64,000 bases of DNA from Bartonella koehlerae C-29 (GCF_000706625.1 NZ_KL407334.1:1494316-1558315); one strand, 5' to 3'; counted from the first letter of the stretch, positions 49,356 through 60,340 are shown. Numbers and translations are program-made. Notes: generated by a model not told the origin, from the letters alone.

Positions 49356-50450
49356 TCAGCGTGTCCTTGGATCAAAGATGCAATAAAGTAGATCAGAAAA
49401 TAAATTAATGGCAACAAAGAGCCCCCCTACCAACAGCGTACAGCCGACGACTGCATTCATATCTCCTGCCAAAAGAGCATTGGTCAAGTAACGTCCAAAA
49501 CCAGGCCAAGCAAAAACTGTCTCTGTTAATACGGCACCTTCTAATAAAAAAGCATAAGAAAGCGCAACAACAGTGATAATCTGAACAGCAGCATTGCGAA
49601 AGGCATGGAACCAAACCGTTCGCATCCAAGATAATCCCTTCACACGTGCAGTAATAATATATTCCTGATTAAGTTGTTCAATCATAAACCCACGCGTCAT
49701 ACGACTAATATAGGCCATAGCACCAAAAGCCAAAATTAAAGCAGGCATAATAATATGGCTAAAAACATTGCCAAAAGCCTCCCACTGTCCCTGCCTTGCA
49801 GTATCCCAAAGAAAAAAGCCTGTTCTCTGTTCAAAAGAATATTCGTAAAGAAAATCAAGACGTCCCGGTCCACCGATCCAACCAAGCTTTGCATAAAATA
49901 CCAATAAAGCCATTAATCCAAGCCAAAAAGTTGGCGTCGAATAACTAAGGAGTGTAAAAACACGAACAAAATAATCGATAAATGAATCGCGATACATCGC
50001 GGCAAAGACACCAAACGGAATACCAAAACTCGTGCCAATAACAATAGCAACTGTTGCAAGCTCTAAGGTTGCAGGAAATACACGCATAATATCTGTCAAG
50101 ACAGGACGCCCCGAAGTTAAAGCATCGCCAAAATCAAACAAAGCTATATTATGAAGATAATTCCAATATTGGACAATCAATGGCTTATCAAGACCCAACT
50201 TATAAAACATTGCATCATAAGCCTCCTGACTGATATTATCACCAAGAATAGCAAGAACGGGATCTAAAGGAAGAAGATGACCAATAAAAAAAGTGATAGT
50301 CACCAAACCAAGCAACGTAATAAAGACTGAGACTAACAGCTTAAATGCCTTGAAAAAAAATGCCCATACATGCAGATCTTTCTGCCGTGGTAATATTTCC
50401 TCACTTGCTTCTGGAAATGATAAAGTCATCTTGATAAGATCCCCATACAC
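49356..50450 (-). CDS. dppB: Peptide ABC transporter permease (DppB-like)
   Basis: This 364-residue permease has an extra N-terminal tail of about 30 residues, then the OppB-type first helix (LLVSVFITLLGLVTITFFIG) and five more helices. The EAA loop reads YIITARVKGLSWMRTV. A start at the ATG at 50429 (MTLSF) is also possible. Upstream, between dppA and dppB, lies a strong hairpin that probably lowers or uncouples expression of the membrane part relative to the binding protein. Confidence 0.92.
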   Translation of the reverse strand: MYGDLIKMTLSFPEASEEILPRQKDLHVWAFFFKAFKLLVSVFITLLGLVTITFFIGHLLPLDPVLAILGDNISQEAYDAMFYKLGLDKPLIVQYWNYLHNIALFDFGDALTSGRPVLTDIMRVFPATLELATVAIVIGTSFGIPFGVFAAMYRDSFIDYFVRVFTLLSYSTPTFWLGLMALLVFYAKLGWIGGPGRLDFLYEYSFEQRTGFFLWDTARQGQWEAFGNVFSHIIMPALILAFGAMAYISRMTRGFMIEQLNQEYIITARVKGLSWMRTVWFHAFRNAAVQIITVVALSYAFLLEGAVLTETVFAWPGFGRYLTNALLAGDMNAVVGCTLLVGGLFVAINLFSDLLYCIFDPRTR

Positions 50451-50464
50451 CTAGTAAAATACTA

Positions 50465-50488
50465 GTGTGGCATCCCCCCTTGCCACAC
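50465..50488 (-). promoter_or_regulatory. Intercistronic hairpin between dppA and dppB
   Basis: GTGTGGCA and TGCCACAC form a perfect 8-base stem with an 8-base loop rich in C. A second small palindrome CTAGT/ACTAG lies directly next to it at 50448–50465. There is no T run. Such structures after a binding-protein gene commonly stabilise its mRNA against 3' decay and set the ratio of binding protein to permease. This role is inference. Confidence 0.6.
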
Positions 50489-50521
50489 AATCAAAAAATA
50501 TAATCAAACCTTACACAATCT

Positions 50522-52159
50522 CTACTTATGTGACTGTGCATATTTTTCTGCATCATTGTAGTAAAGCCTAAAACTATTCCAAACCCATTTTTTTACTGCT
50601 GGGCCTATACCAACGGTATAATATGTCTGAAATAAATAAACCATAGGACCGTGCTCAAGCACATAATGCTGTAAAGCACGATATTGTGTAATACGCTTAT
50701 TTTGATCTTGCTCAAATAACGCATCCATCACCATTTTGTTGATATTTTCATCATAATAACCAGCACGCCAAGCCAAATACATATTGTGCTTTTTTGTAAA
50801 TGTTGGATCAGGGTTAAAAACGTGATTTAATGAAGCAGGATGCCCATCAGGATCAGCACTCCCCCACCCCATAATCGCCGTATCATAATTCCCACTACGC
50901 ACGCGGCTTAATAATTGGGTTTGTGCCATTTTTTCAATTGTAAACTCAATACCAACTTTGCGTGCATTTTCTTGGATAGACTGCGCAACAGATGACATAT
51001 ATGTAAGACTACCAATTAAAAGATTAGCCTTAAAACCATTAGGGTAACCTGCTTCACTTATTAATTGCTTTGCCTTTTTTAAATCCAACTTAAATGGCAA
51101 TCCCTCTTTTTTATCCAAAGCTCCAGGTACACCCAATGGCATATAACTTGCACGTGGAATTGCGATACCCTTTAAAACAGTTTTTCCAAGGCTCTCGTAA
51201 TCAACCAAATAACGAAGTGCCAATCTCACTTTTTCGTTAACAAAAATCGCATTTTTGTTGTTCAACGATAAATAAATGGATTGCGGTCGCAAAACACGGT
51301 TAATTTTGACAGGCCCACCTTGTTTTTCAATACCCAAAATATCCTCTGAAGAGAGATCACGCGCTATATCCACATCACCTTTTTCCAAAAGCAATCTCTG
51401 GCTTGCTGATTCAGCGACATGCTGCACTAAAATCTGCTTAATTTTGGGTACATCATCTCCCCAATAATGTCGAGTAGCCTGTAAGACAACTTTTTCCCCT
51501 GGAATCCAACGCTCTAATTTATAAGGGCCAACACAAACCGAATGCGTCGCTAAATATTTATTGCCCATATCGCCATTAACACTATTTGCTTCAAGTGTTT
51601 GGCGATCAAGCAAAGCAGAAGCATAGGATTGCCCAATCACAGTCAAAACAAGTTGGATAGGATAAGGCTTATCCAATTTTAGTTGTAAAGTTTTATCGTC
51701 AAGGGCCTGAATGTTTTTTTCAACGTTGTTTTTAGTGAACCCATAGTTCATCAACGATTGGGCGTAGTTCAACCCTAACTTAACAATCCGTTGCATTGAC
51801 CACGCAAGATCTTGAGCAGTCGCCGTCCTTCCATCATCAAACTTTAAATCATGACGAAGATGAAAAACAATTCTTGTTCCGCCATCAAAAACATCCCAAG
51901 ACTGAGCCATAGCAGGACGAACTTTTGTAGGATCATTCCGATCATACTGCACCAAAGCACTACAAATATTTGTCAATAATTCACTTGTTACAACTTCAAC
52001 CGATTGAGCTGGATCAAAACTGCTAATGGAATCAATATTCCAAGCCATCACCAATGTATCTTTAGATGATGCACTGAGTGCTATTGGTGTAGATGTATTC
52101 AAACACCCAATTGTTCCTAATAAAATACAAAAATCCTTTAACATCCCTTTCTTTCTCAT
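50522..52159 (-). CDS. dppA: Peptide-binding protein of the ABC transporter (DppA-like, copy 1)
   Basis: This periplasmic substrate-binding protein of 545 residues (family SBP_bac_5) has a signal peptide at residues 1–30. The core family segments AMAQSWDVFDGGTRIVFHLR and KFDDGRTATAQDLAWSM are present. It is directly followed by the dppB–dppF genes and is thus the partner of this importer. It is clearly less similar to the other two DppA-like proteins in the window than they are to each other. E. coli DppA also carries heme; whether this one does is unknown. Confidence 0.9.
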   Translation of the reverse strand: MRKKGMLKDFCILLGTIGCLNTSTPIALSASSKDTLVMAWNIDSISSFDPAQSVEVVTSELLTNICSALVQYDRNDPTKVRPAMAQSWDVFDGGTRIVFHLRHDLKFDDGRTATAQDLAWSMQRIVKLGLNYAQSLMNYGFTKNNVEKNIQALDDKTLQLKLDKPYPIQLVLTVIGQSYASALLDRQTLEANSVNGDMGNKYLATHSVCVGPYKLERWIPGEKVVLQATRHYWGDDVPKIKQILVQHVAESASQRLLLEKGDVDIARDLSSEDILGIEKQGGPVKINRVLRPQSIYLSLNNKNAIFVNEKVRLALRYLVDYESLGKTVLKGIAIPRASYMPLGVPGALDKKEGLPFKLDLKKAKQLISEAGYPNGFKANLLIGSLTYMSSVAQSIQENARKVGIEFTIEKMAQTQLLSRVRSGNYDTAIMGWGSADPDGHPASLNHVFNPDPTFTKKHNMYLAWRAGYYDENINKMVMDALFEQDQNKRITQYRALQHYVLEHGPMVYLFQTYYTVGIGPAVKKWVWNSFRLYYNDAEKYAQSHK

Positions 52160-52553
52160 TTTCTTTCCTCATTTTTTTGTCTTTTGTATTTTATTTCGTC
52201 TTAATGCACACTTAAAATATTTCTGATGTATCGATTTTATCTCTAAACAGTATAGATAGCATAACTTCTAACTCTCCTGTCTAACTTCCATTAGGAAAGA
52301 TTCTCAAAAATAAACCTATAATTGAGAGTTTTATACCTGTACCACAGCCAATAAATATCTTCAAAATATCATCTTCATGCTGTTTCATATCGATCACCCC
52401 TATTATAAACTTGCATTTTAACAGTACTTGATAACAAATCTCACACAGTTCTACACGCTAAATGGCTTTAAAACCACTTTCATGCAGAAGGATATTGTTA
52501 TCATTTACATCATAATTATACTTTTTTCATATTTCACAGTACTTAAAATGCGT
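52160..52553. other. Gap between dppA copies 1 and 2
   Basis: Carries the promoter region of dppA copy 1 (a GAGGAAAG ribosome site precedes that gene). The part at 52510–52553 resembles the sequence just downstream of dppA copy 3 (57770–57800), which supports duplication of the copy 2/3 unit. No gene is seen. Confidence 0.5.
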
Positions 52554-54179
52554 TTACTTCTCTATTGCACTATAAAAAATACGTGGTGAACTATTCCAAA
52601 CCCACTTTTTGATATTAGGTGTCATAGCGACGACACTATACTTCTGAAAAATAAAAGCATAAGGTCCTTTTTGCATAAGTTCACGCTGCAAATCCGCATA
52701 GATCTGTGCCCGTTTTTGTGAATTCTTTTGAAACAATGCATCTTCAACTTTTTGATTCATCTTTGTATCAAAATACCCATGCTGCCAACTAGGATAGGCA
52801 GTATTTTTAGCCTCAAACCGATTATCCGGGTTGTAAACAAGACGTGAAGCCATGCTATGGGGATCGGCAGAATCATTATTCCAACCGACAAAAATGGTAT
52901 CAAAACTACGTGCATAAAGCTTTGAAAACAATTGCGTACCTGCTAAACGCTCAATTTTAAGGTGCACTCCCACTTTTTCCGCATTATCTTGAAAAGACTG
53001 AGCAATAGACAAAGCATAAGGGGAGTGCCCTACTAAAAAATTCACCTCAAACCCATTTGGATAACCTGCTTCTGTTAAAAGCTTTTTAGCTTTTTGAAGA
53101 TCAAGTTTAAAGGGTTGCCCTTCTTTTTCATCTAAAGCACCAAGATTCCCAATGGGAATAAAGCTTGCACGTGGAATACCAACATCTTTCAGGAGAGTCT
53201 TTCCAAGACCTTCATAATCAATAAGATATCGCATTGCCAAACGCACTTTTTCACTGGCAAAAATTGGATTAGTCATATTGAATCCCCAATACATTATGGA
53301 TGGTTCCAACACTTTTTCAATTTTAATATCTGTTTTTGCTTGGAGATCTGCGAGATCCTCGGGAGTCAAATCACGTGCAACATCAATATCATTTTTTTGC
53401 AACAATAAACGTTGTGTTCCTGGTTCAGCAACATGACGAATTAAAACCTGCTTCAATTTAGGAGCTTTTCCCCAATAATGAGGACTTGCACGTAACAAAA
53501 TAGCTTCTCCAGGGCGCCAACTCTTTAACTGATACGGACCAACACAAGCAGCATGATTAGCTAAATATTGGTTTCCCATATCGCCATTTTTTTCATGCTT
53601 CATAATTGTTTCACGATCAAGCAAAGCAGTAGAATGACTCGCAACAATATTGTTAAGAATAAGTTCTGCAGGATAAGGCTTGTCAAATTTCATCACCACC
53701 GTCTTCTTATCCGGTGCTTGAAGAGTTTCATCAACATTTTGTTCTGTAATACCATATTCATTAAATATCGCTGCCCTAGCCATCTTCAACTTAACAATCC
53801 GTTTCATGCTCCAAACAAGATCATGGGCGCTAGCAGATCGACCATCATTAAACTTCAAACCATCACGCAAATGAAAAGTAATCATTGTATTCTGATCATC
53901 GCCTGAAACATCCCAATGCGTTGCCAAAGAAGGAACCATTTTAGCTGGATCATCTGTAGCAGCACTAACCAAGTTATCACAAACATTAAGAATAATTTCA
54001 TTTGCGTAAACATCATTGATTTTAGCAGGATCAAACGTATCGACTGCATCAATATTCCAAGCCATCACAAGGGTATTGGCAGGTGTTTTTGCTTGCACTT
54101 GTTGCACAAGCATCCCCAGCGTAACAAGCCCAGAAATGAGAGAACTACTGCTCTTCAATATCCTTTTTTTCAAATTCAT
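52554..54179 (-). CDS. Peptide-binding protein (DppA-like, copy 2)
   Basis: A 541-residue periplasmic binding protein of the SBP_bac_5 family with signal peptide (residues 1–30, ending in VQA). It contains the family block TFHLRDGLKFNDGRSASAHDL. It is very similar to copy 3 over the whole length and clearly more distant from copy 1. It lies upstream of dppA copy 1 in the same direction and could use the same permease. AAGGAAAAG precedes the ATG. Different peptides, or heme, are possible ligands. Confidence 0.88.
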   Translation of the reverse strand: MNLKKRILKSSSSLISGLVTLGMLVQQVQAKTPANTLVMAWNIDAVDTFDPAKINDVYANEIILNVCDNLVSAATDDPAKMVPSLATHWDVSGDDQNTMITFHLRDGLKFNDGRSASAHDLVWSMKRIVKLKMARAAIFNEYGITEQNVDETLQAPDKKTVVMKFDKPYPAELILNNIVASHSTALLDRETIMKHEKNGDMGNQYLANHAACVGPYQLKSWRPGEAILLRASPHYWGKAPKLKQVLIRHVAEPGTQRLLLQKNDIDVARDLTPEDLADLQAKTDIKIEKVLEPSIMYWGFNMTNPIFASEKVRLAMRYLIDYEGLGKTLLKDVGIPRASFIPIGNLGALDEKEGQPFKLDLQKAKKLLTEAGYPNGFEVNFLVGHSPYALSIAQSFQDNAEKVGVHLKIERLAGTQLFSKLYARSFDTIFVGWNNDSADPHSMASRLVYNPDNRFEAKNTAYPSWQHGYFDTKMNQKVEDALFQKNSQKRAQIYADLQRELMQKGPYAFIFQKYSVVAMTPNIKKWVWNSSPRIFYSAIEK

Positions 54180-55535
54180 AAACTTTTCCTTTTAAGTATA
54201 TTGTAAAGATTAATTATTTTGAAATAACACAGTAAATCTATAATACAAAGACTGAACAAACACGCCTTCACATCTCTACAGAGTCATTCAGTTTAAATTT
54301 ACTAGCTTACGTTGCAATTAAACTCTAGAAATATGCAACTAGCTTCAAGCAACCAATATCACACCCGCATGACATCTCTTTTTTCCCTCTAATAATAACA
54401 TTCAAACCAACTATCCAAGTTGTAAGTCAGGCGGAAAGCCATCACAAAAAATTTGTAGATTTATCATTTCCTTAAACTGTATTAAAAATAATCAATGTAC
54501 AAAATTGAACAACAATTGCCCCCTTGACCACCCAGTCTCAAAGTGCACACTCACCCTTATCATATACGTTATCAAGGCTGAGCTGAATAGACAGCAAAAC
54601 AAAAGAAAATACCCTTGCTAGAACTCTACCATTGTAAAAAACTATTTAATCTTTTGAAAGCTCCGCTTAAAAAGAAACCTTTCTTTTTATCTACAAAACA
54701 AAAACAAATCGACAGAGATAAAAACATAATGAAAAAGTACACAATAAAACGCTTCTTTTCATGAGTAAAAAAATTCACCATATGCCCCCAAAGATATGAT
54801 TAACTATAAAGTCCTTCCCACTTTCGACGTTTATCACCGCTGCACATCCATCAAAATCATACATTCTCTCAACATCGTTTTCCACGAAAAATTTTAGAAA
54901 TGAACTAAATAATGGATACAAACTTATCTGATCTTAAACTTCTCCCCAAAAACTGGAACTCACACGCAGTAAAATTACTTCCAGAGAAAAGAAACTATCA
55001 AATAATAAAGCGTAACACAAGCAGCCTAAATGCTTTAAAACCTGTTTTCCATAGCACCATTTTGTTCTGTATTATATGCAAAAGCATTTTAGAAAAAAAC
55101 ACCATATAAAAATAGTCATATATTCAGTAAAAATTGACTAAACATATTTCATTAAATTGCAAAAATAGAATAATACACTGAAAACTACTTTTACTTTAGC
55201 AAAAGCTACGAATAAAAGAGCTGATATTTACTTTATATAACTGCTATATAAACAACAAGAAATAAATAAGCCTCAAAACTGATGATATAAATTGCCCTTA
55301 TAATAATTTCAGAAATAAAAAATTTTAGACACTATTCTTGAAAAATTATTCCCTGAATTTTCTTCACTTTATTCTGAAATAACATTGCTACCTTTGATAA
55401 AATTGGACATCATCCATTGCACCCAAAAGCGATGATCCAATGACAAAAAATATATTCAATAATCAAAAGACCATTCCCCATTTCTTTATTATCCTATTAA
55501 ACAACATACCTTCTAAGAAAGTTGGCTTTACACCC
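54180..55535. other. Long AT-rich gap upstream of dppA copy 2
   Basis: 1.36 kb without a credible gene. The small frames at 54912–55109 and 55440–55721 have no recognisable product; the second overlaps the tag gene antisense. The promoter of dppA copy 2 should lie near 54180–54300. I could not identify a relic. Confidence 0.4.
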
Positions 55536-56162
55536 TTATCGACAAAAACACCCTTCAAGATGATCATTAACAATTCCCACAGACTGCATAAAAGCATAAC
55601 AAATTGTGGGACCAACAAATGTCCAGCCACGTTTTTTCAAATCTTTAGAAAGACGAAGAGAAGCAGGTGTTATAGGGTTAGCCGACAATGTTTGAAAATC
55701 TACCGTTTCATCACGCTCTGATTGCGGTGGTTGAAAAGACCAAAAATATTGAGATAGACTCCCCCACTCTGTTACAATTTCCTGTGCCCTCAATGCATTA
55801 TTAAGCACCGATCGAATTTTCCCTTGATGACGAACAATATCTTTATTCTGCATCAAGATTTGCACTTTTACTTCATCATAACGAGTAATTTTTTCAAAAT
55901 CAAAGTAATCGAATGCATTGCGAAAAGAAGAGATTTTTTTTAAAATTGTAAGCCAAGAAAGTCCTGCCTGAAAACCTTCAAGACAAATTTTTTCAAACAA
56001 ATGGTGATCTTCAAAAACAGGTTTTCCCCATTCATTATCATGATAAGCACAATAAAGTGGATCCACACCTGCCCATAAACAACGAATGTTTCCATCCGTG
56101 CCCATGAGAAGTCCTTCAGCGAGCGGCATATTGACTGTATCAAAAGAGCATTCCTTGATCAT
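55536..56162 (-). CDS. tag: DNA-3-methyladenine glycosylase I
   Basis: Tag removes 3-methyladenine from alkylated DNA. The protein shows [20 protein letters not shown] at the N-terminus, the active region [14 protein letters not shown], and the C-terminal [13 protein letters not shown]. The zinc-site residues Cys, His, His, Cys known for Tag are all present. The frame is open from 56243. I give the ATG at 56162, which overlaps xseA by 23 bases; ATGs at 56129 and 56105 (the latter with a good AAGGA site) are possible. It is the second gene after xseA. Confidence 0.88.
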   Translation of the reverse strand: MIKECSFDTVNMPLAEGLLMGTDGNIRCLWAGVDPLYCAYHDNEWGKPVFEDHHLFEKICLEGFQAGLSWLTILKKISSFRNAFDYFDFEKITRYDEVKVQILMQNKDIVRHQGKIRSVLNNALRAQEIVTEWGSLSQYFWSFQPPQSERDETVDFQTLSANPITPASLRLSKDLKKRGWTFVGPTICYAFMQSVGIVNDHLEGCFCR

Positions 56163-57570
56163 CTTGTTTCGACTTGATCCGTTTAGATTTTGAAGATCGA
56201 TTGAAAGTAGACTCCTGTGTTGTAACACTGAGCTCACCATCAAAAAAGCGTAAATTTATTTGCCCTGTTTCAGGAACCTGCACCAATCGTTTAATAGGTT
56301 TACTGTCTTGCCCCAAAGCCAAAACAAAGCCGCGCTCTAAAATACTTTGGTAAGAAGTGCTTTTTAAAAGCCTAAATGCGACCTCTACCTGAGCACGTTG
56401 TTTTTCCACAGTGTGCACAAAAGCACGATGAAGACGTGCAGTATATTCCTTTGCCTTGTGGTGTGCTTTTTCAGTATTCAGCAAACGCGGAGCAAGACGG
56501 ATAGCAACCGTATGAAAATAAAGACGTTTTTTATCGCAGCTTACACAAAGAGCACGCTCTAGCCGACTTGAAATTTCATCGAAACCACGGCGTGGTAGAG
56601 CAAAAAGTTGGTCAACAGTGGGAAGCGCGCGTATAATAGCCTGCAATTTTTGTTGATGAAAATCAAAATAACGCGCAAATCCAGTGCGCAAACGTGCATC
56701 AAGCGATACCAGATACACTTCGAGATCAATCTTGACGGGCACAGCCTTCTCTGCTGCTGCTGTAGGAGTTGGAGCACGCCAATCAGCGACATAATCAATC
56801 AAAGTCCAGTCCGTTTCATGCCCAACAGCAGAAATAACCGGGAGGGAAGATTCATAAACAGCACGAACAACGACCTCATCATTAAATCCCCACAAATCTT
56901 CTAAACTTCCCCCTCCCCGTGCAACAATAAGTAGATCAGGTTTTGGAATAAGCCCTTTTAAAGGTAACGCATTAAAACCTTCAACAGCAGCAGCCACTTC
57001 ACGACCACTTGTCTCCCCCTGAACCCGTACAGGCCAAACCAAGATATGCAACGGAAAACGATCTGAGATACGATGAATAATATCACGAATGACAGCGCCT
57101 GTTGGCGATGTCACAACACCTATAATTCGAGGCATATAAGGCAAAGGCTTTTTCTTTGCTTCGTCAAATAAGCCTTCCTCTGCAAACTTCTTCTTACGAT
57201 TTTCTAGAAGTGTCATCAAAGCGCCAATACCTGTTGGCTCAAGAGCTTCAATGACAATTTGATATTTTGATGACCCAGGATACGTCGTAAGCTTGCCAAC
57301 AGCAATCATTTCCATCCCTTCTTCAGGAGGAAATTTAAGCTTTTCCATAATTCCGCGCCAAATAACAGCTTCTAACCGCGCCTTATCATCTTTTAAAGCA
57401 AAGTAAGCATGACCCGAAGCATGAGGCCCACGGTAACCTGATATTTCCCCACGCACTCGTACATAACCAAACTTTTCTTCAACAATGCGTTTTAAAGCAC
57501 CCGCTATTTCAGAAACACTAAATTCTGCTACATTCGTTGTCCCTGTTTTTTCAAAAAACAAATTCATCAT
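56140..57570 (-). CDS. xseA: Exodeoxyribonuclease VII large subunit
   Basis: XseA with XseB forms a single-strand-specific exonuclease. The 476-residue product starts with an OB-fold (about residues 15–110, with [19 protein letters not shown]). The catalytic domain follows, with [16 protein letters not shown] and [17 protein letters not shown] long helical region and a Lys-rich tail (about 455–476) complete it. The tail overlaps the tag start. A broken copy of its first ~180 codons lies at 59565–60096, upstream of dppA copy 3. Confidence 0.95.
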   Translation of the reverse strand: MMNLFFEKTGTTNVAEFSVSEIAGALKRIVEEKFGYVRVRGEISGYRGPHASGHAYFALKDDKARLEAVIWRGIMEKLKFPPEEGMEMIAVGKLTTYPGSSKYQIVIEALEPTGIGALMTLLENRKKKFAEEGLFDEAKKKPLPYMPRIIGVVTSPTGAVIRDIIHRISDRFPLHILVWPVRVQGETSGREVAAAVEGFNALPLKGLIPKPDLLIVARGGGSLEDLWGFNDEVVVRAVYESSLPVISAVGHETDWTLIDYVADWRAPTPTAAAEKAVPVKIDLEVYLVSLDARLRTGFARYFDFHQQKLQAIIRALPTVDQLFALPRRGFDEISSRLERALCVSCDKKRLYFHTVAIRLAPRLLNTEKAHHKAKEYTARLHRAFVHTVEKQRAQVEVAFRLLKSTSYQSILERGFVLALGQDSKPIKRLVQVPETGQINLRFFDGELSVTTQESTFNRSSKSKRIKSKQDDQGMLF

Positions 57571-57728
57571 TTTTAAAATTCATAGACGTTGAAACATTCA
57601 ATCCTCACAGCCACACAAACACATCTTTATCGGAATGAATAGCCTCTCTAAAACAGGATGGTTCAAAATCCCATTCTATACACAATATATTAACCGATTA
57701 TGGAACCTTTTAATTTATTACAGTTAAC

Positions 57729-57773
57729 CTTCGACGTATTACAAAGTTTTTAACCCTATGCGAAACGCCGAAG
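57729..57773 (-). promoter_or_regulatory. Inverted repeat upstream of xseA
   Basis: CTTCGACGT and ACGCCGAAG pair over 8 of 9 bases around a 27-base loop in the xseA leader. The duplicated copy at 60243–60285 keeps a perfect TTCGACG/CGTCGAA pair, so the structure is conserved between the copies. It may end an upstream transcript or act in the leader. Confidence 0.4.
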
Positions 57774-57800
57774 ATATCATAATCACGCTTTTTTGTATTT

Positions 57801-59450
57801 TCATCGCCTACTATGCGTGTATTTTTCAATAGCACTATAAAAAATACGTGGAGCGCTATTCCAAACCCACTTTTTGATATTAGGTGTCATAGCGATAACA
57901 TTATATGTTTGATAGATAAAAGCATAGGGTCCCTTTTGCATAAATTCATGCTGCAAATCCGCATAGATTTGCGCCCGTTTTTGTAGATCCTTTTCAAATA
58001 ACGCATCTTGAACCTTTTGATTCATATTTTGATCAAAATACCCATGGCACCAGCTAGGATAGCCCGTGTTTTTAGCTTCAAACCGATTATCAGGGTTGTA
58101 AATAAGGCGTGAAGCCATTGTATAAGGATCCGCAGAATCGTTATTCCATCCCATAAAAATCGTATCAAAACTACGTGCATAAAGTTTTGAAAACAACTGC
58201 GTCCCTACAAAATTTTCAATTTTAAAGCGCACTCCTATCTTTTTTGCATTATCTTGAATTGACTGAGCAATAGGCAAAGCAAAAGGATAAGGGGATTTCC
58301 CTGCAAAAATATTAGCCTCAAAACCATCTGGATAACCTGCTTCTGTTAAAAGCTGTTTGGCTTTTTGAAGATCAAGTTTAAAGGGTTGCCCTTCTTTTTC
58401 ATCTAAAGCACCAAGATTGCCAATGGGAATAAAGCTTGCACGTGGAATACCAACATCTTTCAGAAGAGTCTTTCCAAGACCTTCATAATCAATAAGATAC
58501 CGCATTGCCAAACGCACTTTTTCATTGGCAAAAATTGGGTTTGTCGTATTAAATCCCCACATGATCACGGAAGGTGTCAATCTTTTTTCAATCTTAATAT
58601 CTGTTTTTGCTTGGAGATCTGCGATATCTTCTGGCATCAAATTACGTGCAACATCAATATCATGTTTTTGCAACAATAAACGTTGTGTTCCTGGTTCAGC
58701 AACATGACGAATTAAAATCTTCTTCAATTTGGGTGCCTCTCCCCAATAATAAGGACTTGCACGCAACAAAATTGCTTCTCCAGAACGCCAACTACTTAAT
58801 TGATAAGGACCAACACAAGCAGCATGGCTCGCCAAATAGCGATTTCCCATATCACCATCTTGTTCGTGTTTCATAATTGTCTCACGATCAAGCAAGGCAG
58901 CAACACGACCCGTAACAATATGACCCAGAATGATTTCTGCAGGATAAAGCTTGTCAAATTTCATCACCACTGTTTTCTCGTCTGGTGCTTGAAGATTAGA
59001 ATCAATATTTTGTTCTGTAATTCCATATTCGTTAAATATTGCCGCTGCAGACAACTTCAATTTGACAACTCGCTTTATGCCCCAAACAAGATCATAGGCA
59101 TCAGCAGGCCGACCATCATTAAACTTCAAACCATCGCGCAAATGAAAAGTAATTACCGTACCTTGTCCATCGTTTGAAACATCCCAACTCTTTGCCAAAG
59201 AAGGAACTATTTTAGCTGGATCGTCTGTAGCGGAATCGATTAAATTATCACAAATATTGGCAATAACTTCATTTCCATAACGCTCGTTGATCTGCGCAGG
59301 ATCAAAGGTCTCGATTGAATCGAGATTCAAAGCCATCACGAGAGTATCAGCAGGTGTTTTGGCTGAAACTTGTTGCACAAACATCCCCATTGCAATAATA
59401 GCAGAAATAAAAGATTTTCTCCCTTTTAATATCTTTCTTTTCAAGTTCAT
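57801..59450 (-). CDS. Peptide-binding protein (DppA-like, copy 3)
   Basis: A 549-residue periplasmic SBP_bac_5 protein with signal peptide (residues 1–30, ending VSA). It has the family block TFHLRDGLKFNDGRPADAYDL and differs from copy 2 mainly by scattered substitutions and a short C-terminal extension (KYTHSRR). It is separated from the other dpp genes by xseA and tag. That position is explained by a tandem duplication of a unit xseA–tag–dppA followed by loss of one xseA and one tag. It may share the importer's permease. Confidence 0.88.
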   Translation of the reverse strand: MNLKRKILKGRKSFISAIIAMGMFVQQVSAKTPADTLVMALNLDSIETFDPAQINERYGNEVIANICDNLIDSATDDPAKIVPSLAKSWDVSNDGQGTVITFHLRDGLKFNDGRPADAYDLVWGIKRVVKLKLSAAAIFNEYGITEQNIDSNLQAPDEKTVVMKFDKLYPAEIILGHIVTGRVAALLDRETIMKHEQDGDMGNRYLASHAACVGPYQLSSWRSGEAILLRASPYYWGEAPKLKKILIRHVAEPGTQRLLLQKHDIDVARNLMPEDIADLQAKTDIKIEKRLTPSVIMWGFNTTNPIFANEKVRLAMRYLIDYEGLGKTLLKDVGIPRASFIPIGNLGALDEKEGQPFKLDLQKAKQLLTEAGYPDGFEANIFAGKSPYPFALPIAQSIQDNAKKIGVRFKIENFVGTQLFSKLYARSFDTIFMGWNNDSADPYTMASRLIYNPDNRFEAKNTGYPSWCHGYFDQNMNQKVQDALFEKDLQKRAQIYADLQHEFMQKGPYAFIYQTYNVIAMTPNIKKWVWNSAPRIFYSAIEKYTHSRR

Positions 59451-60340
59451 AGATTTTTCCTTTTAAAGTTTATTATATAAATTCCCCCGTAAATAAGTAG
59501 ATCAAGGTTGATAACATACCTTCTAGAAATAACATATCAAAACATTAAAGAGCAATAATCTCTCGCTTCCTGAACCCATACAGGCTAAACAAAAGTATGT
59601 AACGAAAAACGATCCGAGATACGATGAATAATCCTTATAAATAACAGATTGAGGATGTTACAACGGTTATAATTCAGAACATATTAGGGAAAAAGTTCTT
59701 CTTTTCTGCATCAAACAGAACTTCTTCTTGCGATTTTTGAGAAAAGTCATCAAAGCATCACCTCAGATTAGTTCAAAAGCTTCAATAACAATTTTATATT
59801 TTGATGATCCTAGATAAATGGACTACTAACAATGGCCCTATCCCTCCTTCTTCAGAGGAAAATTTGAACTTTTCCATGCTCCTGTAACAAAGAACACTTC
59901 CCAACAGCACTTCATCATCTTTTAAGGAAAAGTGGCATAATTTGAAGCATAAACCCCGCAGTAACGTGATAGTCTCCCACGAACTTGCATATAACCAATT
60001 TTTTTAACAATACATTTTAACTCCCTCCCCCCGCTCTTTCAAAAGCACTAAATTTCGCTCTACTTACTGCGCCTGTTTTCTCAACAAACAAACTTTAATT
60101 ATCTTTTTATCATCTCTTCACATAAGATTGAAATATGCAATCTTAATGTATATATGTATTTTATCAAGATGGATAAACTCTCTCTAAAATAAGATGTCTT
60201 GAAATTCCATTCTATACATAACATATTAATTCACATAAAACCTTCGACGGACTGGAAAAGTTTCACCATCATGTAAAACGTCGAAATATTCTAAACATCC
60301 TCCTGTATATTTTTGTGCAACAAAAGAATATCATACAATT
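59451..60340. other. Duplicated, decayed upstream region (xseA relic)
   Basis: This stretch holds the promoter of dppA copy 3, a broken xseA copy (59565–60096), and its former leader, including an inverted repeat at 60243–60285. The leader matches the sequence upstream of the intact xseA at 57571–57770. No intact gene is present. Confidence 0.7.
59565..60096 (-). pseudogene. 5' fragment of xseA (duplicate copy)
   Basis: Aligned by eye with the intact xseA, this matches the segment from the start codon (57570) to about 57020. Shared blocks include CCTGAACCC-TACAGGC-AAAC, AACGATC-GAGATACGATGAATAAT, and TCTTCA-AGGA-AAATTT. Insertions, deletions and stops destroy the frame; the 3' two thirds are absent. 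Confidence 0.8.

Noticed and set aside
54912-55109. Small open frame upstream of dppA copy 2
   Set aside because: No ribosome site, no known motif, in a very AT-rich gap.
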